From positions 1 through 64,000 of the forward strand of contig SAYS01000005.1 of NCBI GenBank assembly GCA_004015825.1: a DNA stretch of 64,000 nt, read 5' to 3'. The DNA comes from Halovenus amylolytica (GTDB taxonomy: Archaea; Halobacteriota; Halobacteria; Halobacteriales; Haloarculaceae). Each line of letters opens with the position of its first letter. The first letter of the stretch is position 1. The position numbers and the translations under genes were made by a program. The notes beneath the pieces are model-generated. The model ran no database searches, had not been told where the DNA came from, and saw nothing but the letters and a program-made list of their open reading frames with translations. Of this stretch, positions 54,304 through 62,845 are shown in pieces.

Positions 54304-54448
54304 ATCTCGCCAGTGGACCGGACAGGGGAAAGCGGTTTCGTCCCCTATCCAAGCTGTCGAGAGACTACTTTTCAGAGTGTCGTTTCACGCAAGGAAAGCC
54401 GATGGTGGTTCCAAACTTCTTTGACCTTCCCGCCGCTAGATCCGGGTG

Positions 54449-55126
54449 ATGGACGAAGCCGGGGCGACGAGGCGGGCTGCACTCGATACCGTCGGTGATA
54501 TCGAACCTGCCGGGTTACGCGGTCGGATCGAAAGCTGGCTCGAAGAAGGATCGATGGTACCGGGTGCGCTGACGATACACTGTGCGCACACGTTGACCGA
54601 CCAACCTGTCGGCCAGGAAGACACGCTCGGGGATCCGATCGCGGAACGGGCAGGTGGTGTCCAGCTGATCTACGAAGGACTCCGGTTGGCTCGGGAGCTA
54701 TCACACGAAGAACCCTGGAAAGATGGCGACAGTGACGAGGCAGATCTGCGGATTCTGGTGTCGGACGTGCTCGTCGCTCGCGGGTTCTTTTTGCTCGCCC
54801 GGACGGGCGCGGCGGACAAAGCAGTCGAGACGGTGCGTGCGTTCGGACGGGACCAGACGATCGGTCGGGAGACCGATGATAGTTCCTTCGACAGAAACCT
54901 CGAAGCGGATACACTGGAGCTGGCGGCGATCGCCGGTTCGGATTTCGCGAACGTCGAGGTTCCGACCCGGCTTCGAGAGTACGTGATAGAACGTGGCAGT
55001 GAGCTGACAGATGCGGGGTTTCCGCCGGCCGAGCAGTTTTTCACCGAGAGCGATCGAGACTGGTTTCGGGGGTTACAGCCCGACAGCAGCGGCGGAGACG
55101 GCCTGACGACCTCCGTCGACGACTAG
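54449..55126 (+). CDS. Haloarchaeal conserved protein (DUF7114-like), possibly polyprenyl-synthetase-like
   Basis: The ATG at 54449 is chosen, directly after an in-frame GTG. The 225-residue protein is largely helical, with AGGVQLIYEGLRLARELSHE, DLRILVSDVLVARGFFLLAR and KAVETVRAFGRDQTIGRE. I recall the family as DUF7114, sometimes related to polyprenyl synthetases, but the DDxxD motifs are not evident. Function is unknown. Confidence 0.6.
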   Translation: MDEAGATRRAALDTVGDIEPAGLRGRIESWLEEGSMVPGALTIHCAHTLTDQPVGQEDTLGDPIAERAGGVQLIYEGLRLARELSHEEPWKDGDSDEADLRILVSDVLVARGFFLLARTGAADKAVETVRAFGRDQTIGRETDDSSFDRNLEADTLELAAIAGSDFANVEVPTRLREYVIERGSELTDAGFPPAEQFFTESDRDWFRGLQPDSSGGDGLTTSVDD

Positions 55127-55178
55127 CGGGTGGAAATCGAAACGTTCAAAGACAACTCGCGGCAATCGGTAATTGCGT

Positions 55179-55250
55179 GCCTGGGTAGCTTAGCGGTAAA
55201 GCGCGTCCTTGGTAAGGACGAGACCCCGGATTCAAATTCCGGCCTAGGCT
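55179..55250 (+). tRNA. tRNA-Thr (anticodon GGT)
   Basis: A complete 72-nt cloverleaf. The acceptor stem is gcctggg/cctaggc (one G-T pair). The D arm is gctt...aagc, and the anticodon stem is cgtcc/ggacg with loop ttggtaa (anticodon GGT). The T arm is ccgga-ttcaaat-tccgg and the discriminator is T. No CCA and no intron are encoded. A run of T follows directly, suitable for termination. Confidence 0.95.
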
Positions 55251-55363
55251 TTTTCCAAGCGACGGATCAAAGCGTCAGCGACGGATCGGAGCGCGTGAAA
55301 AGCCGACGACGGATTTGAATCCCTATCAGTCGCGCGCAGCGAAGCGAGCACGTCTGCCTCCGG

Positions 55364-55383
55364 TTCAAATTCCGGCCTAGGCT
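55364..55383 (+). repeat. Duplicate of the tRNA-Thr 3' end (att-like)
   Basis: The 20 bases ttcaaattccggcctaggct match the last 20 nt of the tRNA (55231-55250) exactly, 133 bp downstream and in the same orientation. The preceding ctccgg resembles the tRNA T stem. This is the pattern left by tRNA-targeting integrases: attL in the tRNA and attR at the end of an element. Only 113 bp remain between them and no integrase is present. Confidence 0.7.
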
Positions 55384-55544
55384 CTTTTCGCGAACCAACT
55401 GCGCGGAGTTTCAGCTCCGCCCTTCGATTGTGATCGACGAGGTTACTGTCGGAGTTGCTCACTCGGTCTCCCGATCTATCGAGCGAGTAGCGAGCGAACC
55501 GCCGACCGAACGCCTCTTGTTCGGCAGGGCCATCGGGCCCAACA

Positions 55545-56417
55545 ATGGAAGCCGCGCTCGGTATTGCTGTTCTCGCAGCCTTCGTCTGGGGAGGATACAT
55601 CTATTTACTGAAACGGTCTTTTGATAGCTACTCGCCAGCCGGGCTGATCGTTCTGGTCAACATCTTTGCGGTGGGCTGGTATCTACCCGTGGTGGGGTAC
55701 GACGGCGCTCGGGTCCTCGAATCGATCGACCGTTTCGCGATCCCTGAACTTGGAATTACCATTCTGGCGTCGGGAATGACCGCCGCAGCAACAGTCCTGT
55801 TTCTCCGCGCGCTCGCGACGGGGGAGGTTTCCTACATTACACCGATCAACAAGATCGTCCCAGTGTTCGTGCTCCCGGTTGAGATCGTCTTTCTCGGCCA
55901 GTTCCTGACACCGTTGCAGGTGTTTGGCGTCATCGTGGCGACGCTCGCAGTGTACGTCGCCAACTACGAGCCGGGTGGGTTCTTTCTCCCCTTTATCAAG
56001 GCGGCGCACTCGCGACCGGCCCAGTTGGCCCTATTGAGTGCAGCCTGTTTCGCTATCTCGGACGTGAGTCGCCGTGTCGCATTGCAGGAGCTTGCGATCG
56101 CACAGCGACTCTACGTCCCACTGCTTCTGGTCTTCGTCGCGGTCCTCCTGTTGCCCTCGGCGATCTCGAACCCACCAGCTGTCGACCGGACAGACCTCCC
56201 GAAGTTCGCCTTCGCTGGTGGACTCGTCGCCGTCGGTGAACATCTGACTACGATCGCTTTCGCGACACTGCCAGCCAGCATCGCCTCACCGATTGTCAAC
56301 ACCCAGGCGATCGTGGCCGTCGTTCTCGGCGGCATCTTGCTCGGAGAACGCCACTTTCGGCTTCGTCTGCTCGCCGCTGTCCTCGCTGTCGTCGGCGTGA
56401 CGCTTCTCTCCGTGTGA
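55545..56417 (+). CDS. EamA/DMT-family transporter
   Basis: The 290-residue protein has ten predicted transmembrane helices in two EamA halves (VLAAFVWGGYIYLLKRSFDS; RPAQLALLSAACFAISDVSR). The typical end is SPIVNTQAIVAVVLGGILLG, then ERHFRLRLLAAVLAVVGVTL. It is a drug/metabolite-type exporter or importer with unknown substrate. It is placed downstream of the tRNA and its att-like duplicate. Confidence 0.85.
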   Translation: MEAALGIAVLAAFVWGGYIYLLKRSFDSYSPAGLIVLVNIFAVGWYLPVVGYDGARVLESIDRFAIPELGITILASGMTAAATVLFLRALATGEVSYITPINKIVPVFVLPVEIVFLGQFLTPLQVFGVIVATLAVYVANYEPGGFFLPFIKAAHSRPAQLALLSAACFAISDVSRRVALQELAIAQRLYVPLLLVFVAVLLLPSAISNPPAVDRTDLPKFAFAGGLVAVGEHLTTIAFATLPASIASPIVNTQAIVAVVLGGILLGERHFRLRLLAAVLAVVGVTLLSV

Positions 56418-56570
56418 GTGCGGGTAGCGGGCCGTCACTCGAACTATCGAGAGTGTCTCTCGGGTCGCTAGCAAACCAGGCAGAGATATGCGAAGGATTT
56501 AAATGACTTCGTTATCGGACGTTTACTCAACGGAAGCAACAGTAATCAATCTTTGCCGCATTTTGCGACA

Positions 56571-56580
56571 ATTATATATA
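56571..56580 (+). promoter_or_regulatory. TATA box of the Hsp20-like/cdc48 operon
   Basis: The sequence attatatata ends 25 bp before the ATG at 56606, the right spacing for a leaderless or very short-leader haloarchaeal transcript. It is the clearest TATA element seen in the window. Confidence 0.6.
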
Positions 56581-56590
56581 CTTAGAAGGA

Positions 56591-56603
56591 TTACTTGTAG
56601 TAA
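56591..56603 (+). promoter_or_regulatory. Palindrome TTACT-TGT-AGTAA at the transcription start
   Basis: A perfect 5-3-5 palindrome sits between the TATA box and the start codon, overlapping the predicted start site. A second inverted pair (tactta 56579-56584 / taagta 56601-56606) surrounds it. Such placement suits a repressor operator, for instance for stress control of the Cdc48 operon. Confidence 0.45.
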
Positions 56604-56605
56604 GT

Positions 56606-56848
56606 ATGGAAGCATACAAGCAGCTGTCAGAGCGCGGGGCAGAAGTCGCCCGACGCGAGTACAGCGACCATGTGGAACTGGCAGCGGATTTCGGTCCCGC
56701 TCAGGACATCGACGTCGATGTCGTTGGCGAGACCGTGATCGTCGTGACCGACGGGGAGAGCTACGATATCGACGTCGACGGCACCCCGCAAGCGTTTATC
56801 AAAAATGGCGTCCTCACTATCGAACTAGACGAGGAGGCAGACTCATGA
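56606..56848 (+). CDS. Hsp20/alpha-crystallin-like small protein (DUF7127-like)
   Basis: The 80-residue acidic protein has an alpha-crystallin-like strand pattern: [47 protein letters not shown]. The [10 protein letters not shown] end is reminiscent of the IxI motif and the NGVLTV block of Hsp20 proteins, but the domain is truncated. It overlaps cdc48 by 4 bp (ATGA), so the two are co-translated. It may be an adaptor or cofactor of this Cdc48. A strong TATA box and a palindrome precede it. Confidence 0.72.
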   Translation: MEAYKQLSERGAEVARREYSDHVELAADFGPAQDIDVDVVGETVIVVTDGESYDIDVDGTPQAFIKNGVLTIELDEEADS

Positions 56849-59109
56849 AACTCACAGTCAAACCGCTAAAACAGAAAGACGCCGGACGTGGACTGGCAGC
56901 GATCGACAGGCAAGCCATGTCCGAGATGGAGCTCGAAAACGGTGATTACATCATCGTCAAGGGCGACTCCGGCCGGACTGTCGCACGTGTCTGGCCTGGC
57001 TACCCGGAAGACCAGGGTAAGGGAATCGTCCGGATCGACGGCCGCCTCCGCAAGGAGACGGGCGTCGGGATCGACGATACAGTAAACGTCGAGAAGGCAG
57101 ACGTCCAGCCAGCGACCTCGCTCACGGTTGCCCTCCCACAGAATCTGCGCGTCCGCGGGAACGTCGGGCCGATGATCCGACAGAATCTAAGCGGGCAGGC
57201 AGTCACGCAGGGACAGACTGTGCCCGTCTCCTTCGGACTCGGGCCGCTGTCCTCGATGTCCGGGCAGCGGATCCCGCTGAAAGTCGCGAACACGGAGCCT
57301 GGCGGCACCGTCGTCGTGACGGACTCGACCGAGATCGAGATCAGTGAACAGCCCGCCGAACAGCTCACCGACGAGGAAGCAAAAGAGCGCGAAACCCCGA
57401 GTGTCACCTACGAGGATATCGGTGGTCTCGACAAGGAACTCGAACAGGTCCGGGAGATGATCGAACTGCCGATGCGTCATCCAGAACTGTTCCAGCAGCT
57501 CGGTATCGAGCCACCGAAAGGTGTGCTGCTGCACGGCCCACCGGGGACCGGGAAGACGCTGATGGCGCGGGCCGTCGCCAACGAGATCGACGCCTACTTC
57601 ACTGATATCTCCGGCCCGGAGATCATGTCGAAGTACTACGGTGAGAGCGAAGAGCAAATGCGGGAGGTCTTCGAGGAAGCAGAGGAGAACTCCCCGGCAG
57701 TGATCTTTATCGACGAGATCGACTCCATCGCGCCGAAACGGGGCGAGACTTCCGGCGACGTGGAACGGCGCGTCGTCGCACAGTTGCTCTCCCTGATGGA
57801 CGGGCTCGAAGAGCGCGGGCAGGTCATCGTCATCGGTGCGACCAACCGTGTCGACGCGATCGATCCGGCGCTCCGTCGTGGCGGCCGTTTCGACCGCGAG
57901 ATCGAGGTCGGCGTCCCGGACAAGGAAGGCCGCAAGGAGATCCTGCAGGTCCACACCCGCGGGATGCCACTGGTGGAGGGGATCGACCTCGACCAGTACG
58001 CAGAGAGTACGCACGGGTTCGTCGGTGCTGACATCGCAGGCCTCACGAAAGAAGCCGCGATGAACGCACTCCGGCGCATCCGTCCGGAGCTCGATCTCGA
58101 AGAAGACGAGATCGATGCGGACACGCTGGAGAAACTGCAGGTCACCGAGCAGGACTTCAAACACGCGATGAAGGGCATCGAACCCTCGGCGCTGCGGGAG
58201 GTGTTCGTCGAAGTGCCCGAGATCACCTGGGAGGATGTCGGTGGCCTCGAAGAGACCAAGGAACGGCTCCGCGAGACGATCCAGTGGCCGCTCGAATACC
58301 CTGGCGTCTTCGAGCAGATGGATATGCAGGCCGCAAAGGGTGTCATGATGTACGGGCCGCCGGGGACCGGGAAGACGCTACTCGCGAAAGCGATCGCCAA
58401 CGAGTCCCAGAGCAACTTCATCTCGATCAAGGGACCGGAGCTGCTCAACAAATACGTCGGTGAATCCGAGAAGGGCGTCCGCGAAGTGTTCGAGAAGGCC
58501 CGGGCGAACGCCCCGACGGTGGTCTTCTTCGACGAGATCGACTCCATCGCCGGCGAACGAGGCCAGCACAGCGGCGATTCGGGTGTCGGCGAGCGCGTCG
58601 TCTCCCAGCTGCTGACCGAACTGGACGGGCTCGAAGAACTCGAAGACGTGGTGGTCATCGCGACCACGAACCGTCCGGATCTGATCGATCCGGCGCTCGT
58701 CCGTCCCGGCCGACTGGACCGACACATCCACGTGCCGGTGCCCGACGAGGAGGGTCGTCGCAAGATCTTCGAGGTCCACACCCGCGGCAAACCGCTCGCC
58801 GACGACGTTGATCTCGACGAGCTCGCCGAGAAAACGGAGGGCTACGTCGGTGCTGATATCGAGGCCGTCAGCCGCGAGGCGTCGATGGCCGCGACGCGCG
58901 AGTTCATCAACAGCGTCGATCCCGACGATGTCGACGACAGTGTCGGCAACGTCCGTGTCACGGCAGCCCACTTCGACCAGGCACTGGAGGAGGTCTCCGC
59001 GAGTGTCGACGAAGAGACCCGGGAACGCTACGAGGAGATCGAAGACAAATTCGGTCGCCGCGATACCGACAAGGCCGGGGAAAACGAAGTCGGACGAACC
59101 TTCCACTGA
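56845..59109 (+). CDS. cdc48: Cdc48/VAT family AAA+ ATPase (second copy)
   Basis: The ATG at 56845 is the real start ([20 protein letters not shown]), although the frame is open far upstream. The 754-residue protein has an N-domain at ~1-190. D1 has [20 protein letters not shown] and [17 protein letters not shown]2 has [20 protein letters not shown] and [16 protein letters not shown]. It is an unfoldase. It differs from the first copy by DEID instead of DELD in both Walker B motifs and by a longer C-terminus. It forms an operon with the Hsp20-like gene. Confidence 0.93.
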   Translation: MKLTVKPLKQKDAGRGLAAIDRQAMSEMELENGDYIIVKGDSGRTVARVWPGYPEDQGKGIVRIDGRLRKETGVGIDDTVNVEKADVQPATSLTVALPQNLRVRGNVGPMIRQNLSGQAVTQGQTVPVSFGLGPLSSMSGQRIPLKVANTEPGGTVVVTDSTEIEISEQPAEQLTDEEAKERETPSVTYEDIGGLDKELEQVREMIELPMRHPELFQQLGIEPPKGVLLHGPPGTGKTLMARAVANEIDAYFTDISGPEIMSKYYGESEEQMREVFEEAEENSPAVIFIDEIDSIAPKRGETSGDVERRVVAQLLSLMDGLEERGQVIVIGATNRVDAIDPALRRGGRFDREIEVGVPDKEGRKEILQVHTRGMPLVEGIDLDQYAESTHGFVGADIAGLTKEAAMNALRRIRPELDLEEDEIDADTLEKLQVTEQDFKHAMKGIEPSALREVFVEVPEITWEDVGGLEETKERLRETIQWPLEYPGVFEQMDMQAAKGVMMYGPPGTGKTLLAKAIANESQSNFISIKGPELLNKYVGESEKGVREVFEKARANAPTVVFFDEIDSIAGERGQHSGDSGVGERVVSQLLTELDGLEELEDVVVIATTNRPDLIDPALVRPGRLDRHIHVPVPDEEGRRKIFEVHTRGKPLADDVDLDELAEKTEGYVGADIEAVSREASMAATREFINSVDPDDVDDSVGNVRVTAAHFDQALEEVSASVDEETRERYEEIEDKFGRRDTDKAGENEVGRTFH

Positions 59110-59161
59110 TCGAGCCGGCTGTTACGCGGATCGAGTTCTATAAAGAATAACAGCGCGAGTA

Positions 59162-60317
59162 CCACGGGCCACCGTGCCCGTGGGTGAAGCGCGTCACAAC
59201 ACGACCGTTTAACGAATATCAAACCAGACTAGAATCCAGTGCAGTCGTCCAAACTCACCCAAACACTATCGTTCGGACTAGACATCCGTACGGGGAGTGG
59301 CGACGACTTGCGAACCGGCTGTCTCGAAGCCCGACGCATCCGCAACGAAACCAACCGCCTCGACCGGCAGGGCGGTGAATGGGATGACATCAAATCAGTT
59401 GTCGTGGATAACGCCACCCACGTCAAAAACACCAGTCAACTCATCGTTGACAAGGCACTTGGCGAACTTGAAACCTATCACGATAATAAAAATGACGGGT
59501 GGGGTCGGCCAGACCCGTACATCGACGAAATGTACCCGATGGTGATGAACCACCGTGAAGGCTATCGCCTGTTCCCCGAAGACAACGGGACGGTTCGGTT
59601 CCGTATCACGGCCACGAGAGGCACGCACGTCAAAGGCGAACTTCGTGGCAGCCCCGACCACTTCGACAGACTGCAAACCGCGTTCAACGATGAAGAGTGG
59701 CGGGTTGGGACCGCTGAAGTCATTCACAAGCACACCGAGTGGCAACTCCACGTCACCGTCACACACAAGAACCACAGAGTCGCCAGCAAGAACGATGCGG
59801 ACATGCGAGACTCCATCGACTACGGCACGCGTATGAACCGCCGCCTCCACTCGCTGCCGTTTGCAGCACTCCAAGAAATGGTTTCGTACAAATCTGCGTG
59901 GGTCAGAATTCCGTCTGACGAGGTTGACCCTGCGTACACGAGTCAGCGATGCCCACGAACTGAGTGCCAGCACACAGAACGAGCGAACCGGCATAAAAAA
60001 CGGTTCAAGTGCCAGCAGTGCGAGTTCCAAGACCATAGCGACAGAAAGGCGGCGGTGTGCGTGGTGCAAAACTGGTTCGAAGAACAGGAGACTGAGAATG
60101 TGCCGTCTCTCGAAACCCTTCCACGAGTGAAGAAGGTGAGACGGGCGGCATCGGGGGCTGGTGGAGGCCCCGACTCTCACGGAGCACTGTTCGCTTCGGG
60201 TGTTGACCGACACGGAACGTCGGCGCAAGGTGAAACCCAAGCGCGAGAGGAATTAAAGACCGTTGCGTCAGGCGTGCAAGACTAAACACGGACGCCCCTG
60301 CGCCACCGTGCGCGGGG
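59162..60317 (+). mobile_element. IS605-group (IS1341-type) element, tnpB only, with terminal hairpins
   Basis: The left hairpin at 59162-59183 is CCACGGGC-CACCGT-GCCCGTGG. The right hairpin at 60295-60317 is CCCC(T)GCGC-CACCGT-GCGCGGGG with a bulged T. Both loops are CACCGT. Subterminal hairpins are what TnpA recognises. No tnpA gene is present, so the element cannot move by itself. The exact cleavage sites are a few bases outside the hairpins. Confidence 0.75.
59239..60285 (+). CDS. TnpB-like protein with deletion of the RuvC catalytic core
   Basis: It starts with GTG at 59239. The 348-residue protein keeps the N-terminal guide-binding region (ARRIRNETNRLDRQGGEWDD, HVTVTHKNHRVASKNDAD), the late region (RDSIDYGTRMNRRLHSLPFA) and the zinc finger (SQRCPRTECQHTERANRHKK, FKCQQCEFQDHSDRKAA). 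About 85 residues between KNDAD and MRDSIDYG, where intact relatives have the RuvC-I Asp and the RuvC-II Glu, are absent without a frameshift. Nuclease activity should be lost. An in-frame deletion is consistent with simple decay or with domestication as an RNA-guided binder. Confidence 0.8.
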   Translation: MQSSKLTQTLSFGLDIRTGSGDDLRTGCLEARRIRNETNRLDRQGGEWDDIKSVVVDNATHVKNTSQLIVDKALGELETYHDNKNDGWGRPDPYIDEMYPMVMNHREGYRLFPEDNGTVRFRITATRGTHVKGELRGSPDHFDRLQTAFNDEEWRVGTAEVIHKHTEWQLHVTVTHKNHRVASKNDADMRDSIDYGTRMNRRLHSLPFAALQEMVSYKSAWVRIPSDEVDPAYTSQRCPRTECQHTERANRHKKRFKCQQCEFQDHSDRKAAVCVVQNWFEEQETENVPSLETLPRVKKVRRAASGAGGGPDSHGALFASGVDRHGTSAQGETQAREELKTVASGVQD

Positions 60318-60352
60318 TACTTCACTTTCGACTGTTTCGAACACGCAACAGA

Positions 60353-60526
60353 TCACTCGCTGTCCAGCCGCTGGACGAGCCGGTCACTCAGAAAGAGTGC
60401 ACCTGCGGACAGAACTGTCACGACAACGATAGAGAGCGGTCCCGGCGGCTCCGAAACGATCGTAACTACCACAGACCAGACGAGGATCATCACGGCTACC
60501 GAGACCAGAAAGCGCCACGTTTCCAT
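60353..60526 (-). CDS. Small two-helix membrane protein
   Basis: The start is an ATG at 60526 (METWRFLVSVAVMILVWSVV). The 57-residue protein has two hydrophobic helices separated by EPPGPLS and a charged end (SDRLVQRLDSE). The pattern fits many small haloarchaeal membrane proteins. No function is assigned. It lies between the IS element and glucose dehydrogenase. Confidence 0.55.
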   Translation of the reverse strand: METWRFLVSVAVMILVWSVVVTIVSEPPGPLSIVVVTVLSAGALFLSDRLVQRLDSE

Positions 60527-60630
60527 ACTCAGTCCTGTACTGGAGACGACAAACCTGTTTTGATAGGCTGTCCGGCTTTCGCCGGAAAAGGGTCCGACGG
60601 TAACGCTCCCTAACCGAACTACGATGTGTG

Positions 60631-61695
60631 TTATTCGAGAGATTCGAACTCGACGGCAGTCTTGATGATCTCGTCGGAATCTTCGAACGCCCGCTCGAAA
60701 TCGTCGTAGTCGACGATCCGCGTCACAAGCGCATCCAGCGCGTCTTCGGGCAGTTCCTGCAGTCGATCGACTGCATCCCTGAAATGGCGCGGACCGGAGT
60801 TGACACTCCCGACGATCGCCTTGTTGTACATCACACACTCCTTGTGGAACTTGCCGCCGTCGATCTCGAACTCCCAGGGCTCCGGAATGCCCAGCAGTGC
60901 GGCGACGCCGTTCGGGGCGAGCGCGTGGACACTGGTGATCGCGTGTTTCGCGTAGCCGGTCCCCTCGTAGACGAGGTCCATCGACTGGTGGACGTCGGGA
61001 ATCTCCTCCACGGGCGTCTCGCGGGAGTCCACATAGGTCGCGTCGAGCTGTTCGATCAGGTCGATCGTCGGATCGGGCCGGTCACGCCGGCCCAGGCAGT
61101 ACACGTCCATCTCCGCTGTCAACATCGCGACGGTCAACAGACCCAGCGACCCGTTGCCCAGCACAAGCGCCGATTCGGGCTCCCAGGTGAACGACGACCG
61201 CGAGGAGTACGCGAGCTCCAGTGCCTTCTCAGAGATACTCACCGGTTCGACGAGGAAACCACGCGCGGCCAGCTCCTCGGGAATCGGGATCAGAAACCGC
61301 TCTTCGCTGACGAAGTACTCGCTCATGAATCCGTGCGCGCCGTCGATACCCCGTTCGAGTGTCTTCTCCGGCGGGGCCATATCGGCTTCCTCGCGCGCGA
61401 AATAGCCGTTGTCCTCGCCGGCGGGCGGCCGTCGGACCGTCGGTACGACGATATCCCCTTTCTCGAAGCTCGTCTCGTTTGGCTCTTCGACGACACCGAC
61501 AGCCTCGTGGCCGAGAATGTGATACTTCTCACCCTCCGGGAATCCCCCGTGTGAACCCTCGATAACTTCGTGGTCTGTTCCGTCCACACCGACACGGAGC
61601 GTCCGGACCAGTGCCTCGTTCGATGCCGGCTCCGGGTCCGGAACGTCGAGAATCTGTGGACCTGACTCGTCTTTTGTGACTCCGATTGCTTTCAT
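60631..61695 (-). CDS. gdh: Glucose 1-dehydrogenase, zinc-dependent MDR family
   Basis: The ATG at 61695 is chosen (MKAIGVTKDESGPQILDVPD); the frame is open upstream. At 354 residues it is close to the length of the Haloferax mediterranei enzyme. Zinc ligands correspond to Asp38 (GVDGTDHEV), His63/Glu64 (ILGHEAVG) and Glu149 (GFLVEPVSISEKALE). The nucleotide fold is LVLGNGSLGLLTVAML, and GRRDRPDP suggests NADP preference. It oxidises glucose to gluconolactone at the start of the semi-phosphorylative Entner-Doudoroff pathway. It is divergent from the KDG-aldolase-like gene. Confidence 0.9.
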   Translation of the reverse strand: MKAIGVTKDESGPQILDVPDPEPASNEALVRTLRVGVDGTDHEVIEGSHGGFPEGEKYHILGHEAVGVVEEPNETSFEKGDIVVPTVRRPPAGEDNGYFAREEADMAPPEKTLERGIDGAHGFMSEYFVSEERFLIPIPEELAARGFLVEPVSISEKALELAYSSRSSFTWEPESALVLGNGSLGLLTVAMLTAEMDVYCLGRRDRPDPTIDLIEQLDATYVDSRETPVEEIPDVHQSMDLVYEGTGYAKHAITSVHALAPNGVAALLGIPEPWEFEIDGGKFHKECVMYNKAIVGSVNSGPRHFRDAVDRLQELPEDALDALVTRIVDYDDFERAFEDSDEIIKTAVEFESLE

Positions 61696-61721
61696 ACCTG
61701 CAGCTACGCACTCCGCGATAA

Positions 61722-61749
61722 AAAATTTACCTACTTCCGAGTAAATTTT
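61722..61749. promoter_or_regulatory. Operator-like inverted repeat AAAATTTAC-N10-GTAAATTTT
   Basis: Two perfect 9-bp arms with a 10-bp spacer lie 26 bp upstream of the gdh ATG and overlap its AT-rich promoter. The centre-to-centre spacing of about 19 bp places the two arms on one side of the helix, as for a dimeric regulator. It may also affect the divergent aldolase gene 121 bp away. Confidence 0.5.
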
Positions 61750-61870
61750 CAGTCGAGTCAGTCTGATGAGGTCGGCTGGAAAAATCACTATCGGGTGGGC
61801 CGTAGTCCGTTCGTTTCCGACTTCCCCGGCAAGCGATGGTGTTTTTGGCGGGAAAGGAGAAAGAGTAGAC

Positions 61871-62785
61871 ATGACAGATCACGCCCCATCACCAGGAAAG
61901 AACGATCCACTCGGTGCGACCGGCGTCATTCCACCGACTGTAACCGCCTTCGACGAGTCGGGTGCAGTCGACCACGAGGCGACTGCGGCTCACGCCCAGT
62001 TCGTCGCCGACGCCGGCGCGAACGGCGTCTTTCCGCTCGGAACCAACGGTGAGTTCCCGCTCCTGACCGACGAAGAGCGCCAGCAGGTCGTCGAAACGGT
62101 CGCCGACGCGGTCGATGTCCCCGTCATCGCAGGCGTCGGCGCGCCCGCGACACGGACGACAGTGGCACACGCCGAACACGCCGAATCGGTCGGTGCCGAC
62201 GGCGTCGTTGCTGTCACACCCTACTACTATCCGCTCGACGACGAAGCAGCAGTCAATCACTACAGCGAGGTCGCCGGCGCGGTCGATATTCCGGTCTATA
62301 TCTACCACATCCCCTCGAAGACGGGCAACGAACTCAGCCTCGCTGCACTCGACCGGCTCGCGGAGATCGACGGTATCGCTGGCGTGAAAGACTCCTCGAA
62401 GGACGTCCCGTGGCTCGCACAGGCGATCGACCGCAACCCCGAACTGAGCTTTATGATCGGCTCTGACTCGCTTCTGTATCCGGGACTTTCGATCGGCTGT
62501 TCCGGCCTCGTAAGCGCCATCGGCAACGTCTTCCCGGAACTGGTCGTCGATCTGTACGAGGCATACGATGCCGGGGAGGAGGAACGCGCCCGGGAACTTC
62601 AGTCGAAAGCGTTCGAGATCCGGAACGCCCTCAAACGCGGCCCGTACATGGCTGGTGTCAAAACCGCACTCGAGTTGCGTGATCTCTCCTTCGACGTTGG
62701 GACTCTCCGTTCGCCGTTGCGAGGTATGGGAGACGAGGACAAAGCAGCACTCGAAGCCGATCTCGAATCGCTCGGACTACTATAA
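61871..62785 (+). CDS. DapA-family aldolase, probably 2-keto-3-deoxygluconate aldolase
   Basis: The ATG at 61871 is chosen. The 304-residue protein is a TIM barrel of the DapA/NanA family: GVIPPTVTAFDESGAVDHEA, PLGTNGEFPLLTDEER, VVAVTPYYYPLDDEA. Tyr145 (YIYHIPSKTG) and Schiff-base Lys173 (GVKDSSKDV) are the catalytic residues. Neighbouring glucose dehydrogenase and sugar-acid dehydratase genes favour KDG or a related keto-deoxy sugar acid over dihydrodipicolinate. It is in the same direction as the dehydratase, 60 bp apart, so probably an operon. Confidence 0.85.
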   Translation: MTDHAPSPGKNDPLGATGVIPPTVTAFDESGAVDHEATAAHAQFVADAGANGVFPLGTNGEFPLLTDEERQQVVETVADAVDVPVIAGVGAPATRTTVAHAEHAESVGADGVVAVTPYYYPLDDEAAVNHYSEVAGAVDIPVYIYHIPSKTGNELSLAALDRLAEIDGIAGVKDSSKDVPWLAQAIDRNPELSFMIGSDSLLYPGLSIGCSGLVSAIGNVFPELVVDLYEAYDAGEEERARELQSKAFEIRNALKRGPYMAGVKTALELRDLSFDVGTLRSPLRGMGDEDKAALEADLESLGLL

Positions 62786-62845
62786 CCGAAGAAACAGATC
62801 TACTGAATCGGTAGACCTTTTTCGATTGGGAGGGGAACTGTTCGT

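Noticed and set aside
55340..55383. Second tRNA-Thr gene
   Set aside because: Only the T arm and acceptor 3' strand are present. No anticodon arm or D arm can be formed, so it is an att-like partial duplicate.
55244..55600. Minus-strand frame of 118 codons overlapping the tRNA
   Set aside because: It covers the tRNA 3' end and att-like sequence. Frames containing RDSNPS next to tRNAs are common false calls.
56503..56844. N-terminal extension of the second cdc48 frame
   Set aside because: The Arg-rich translation has no family similarity and lies over the Hsp20-like gene and its promoter. The ATG at 56845 fits the Cdc48 N-terminus.
61696..61872. Extended start of glucose dehydrogenase
   Set aside because: The extension would read through the promoter and operator palindrome. 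MKAIG at 61695 matches known haloarchaeal enzymes.
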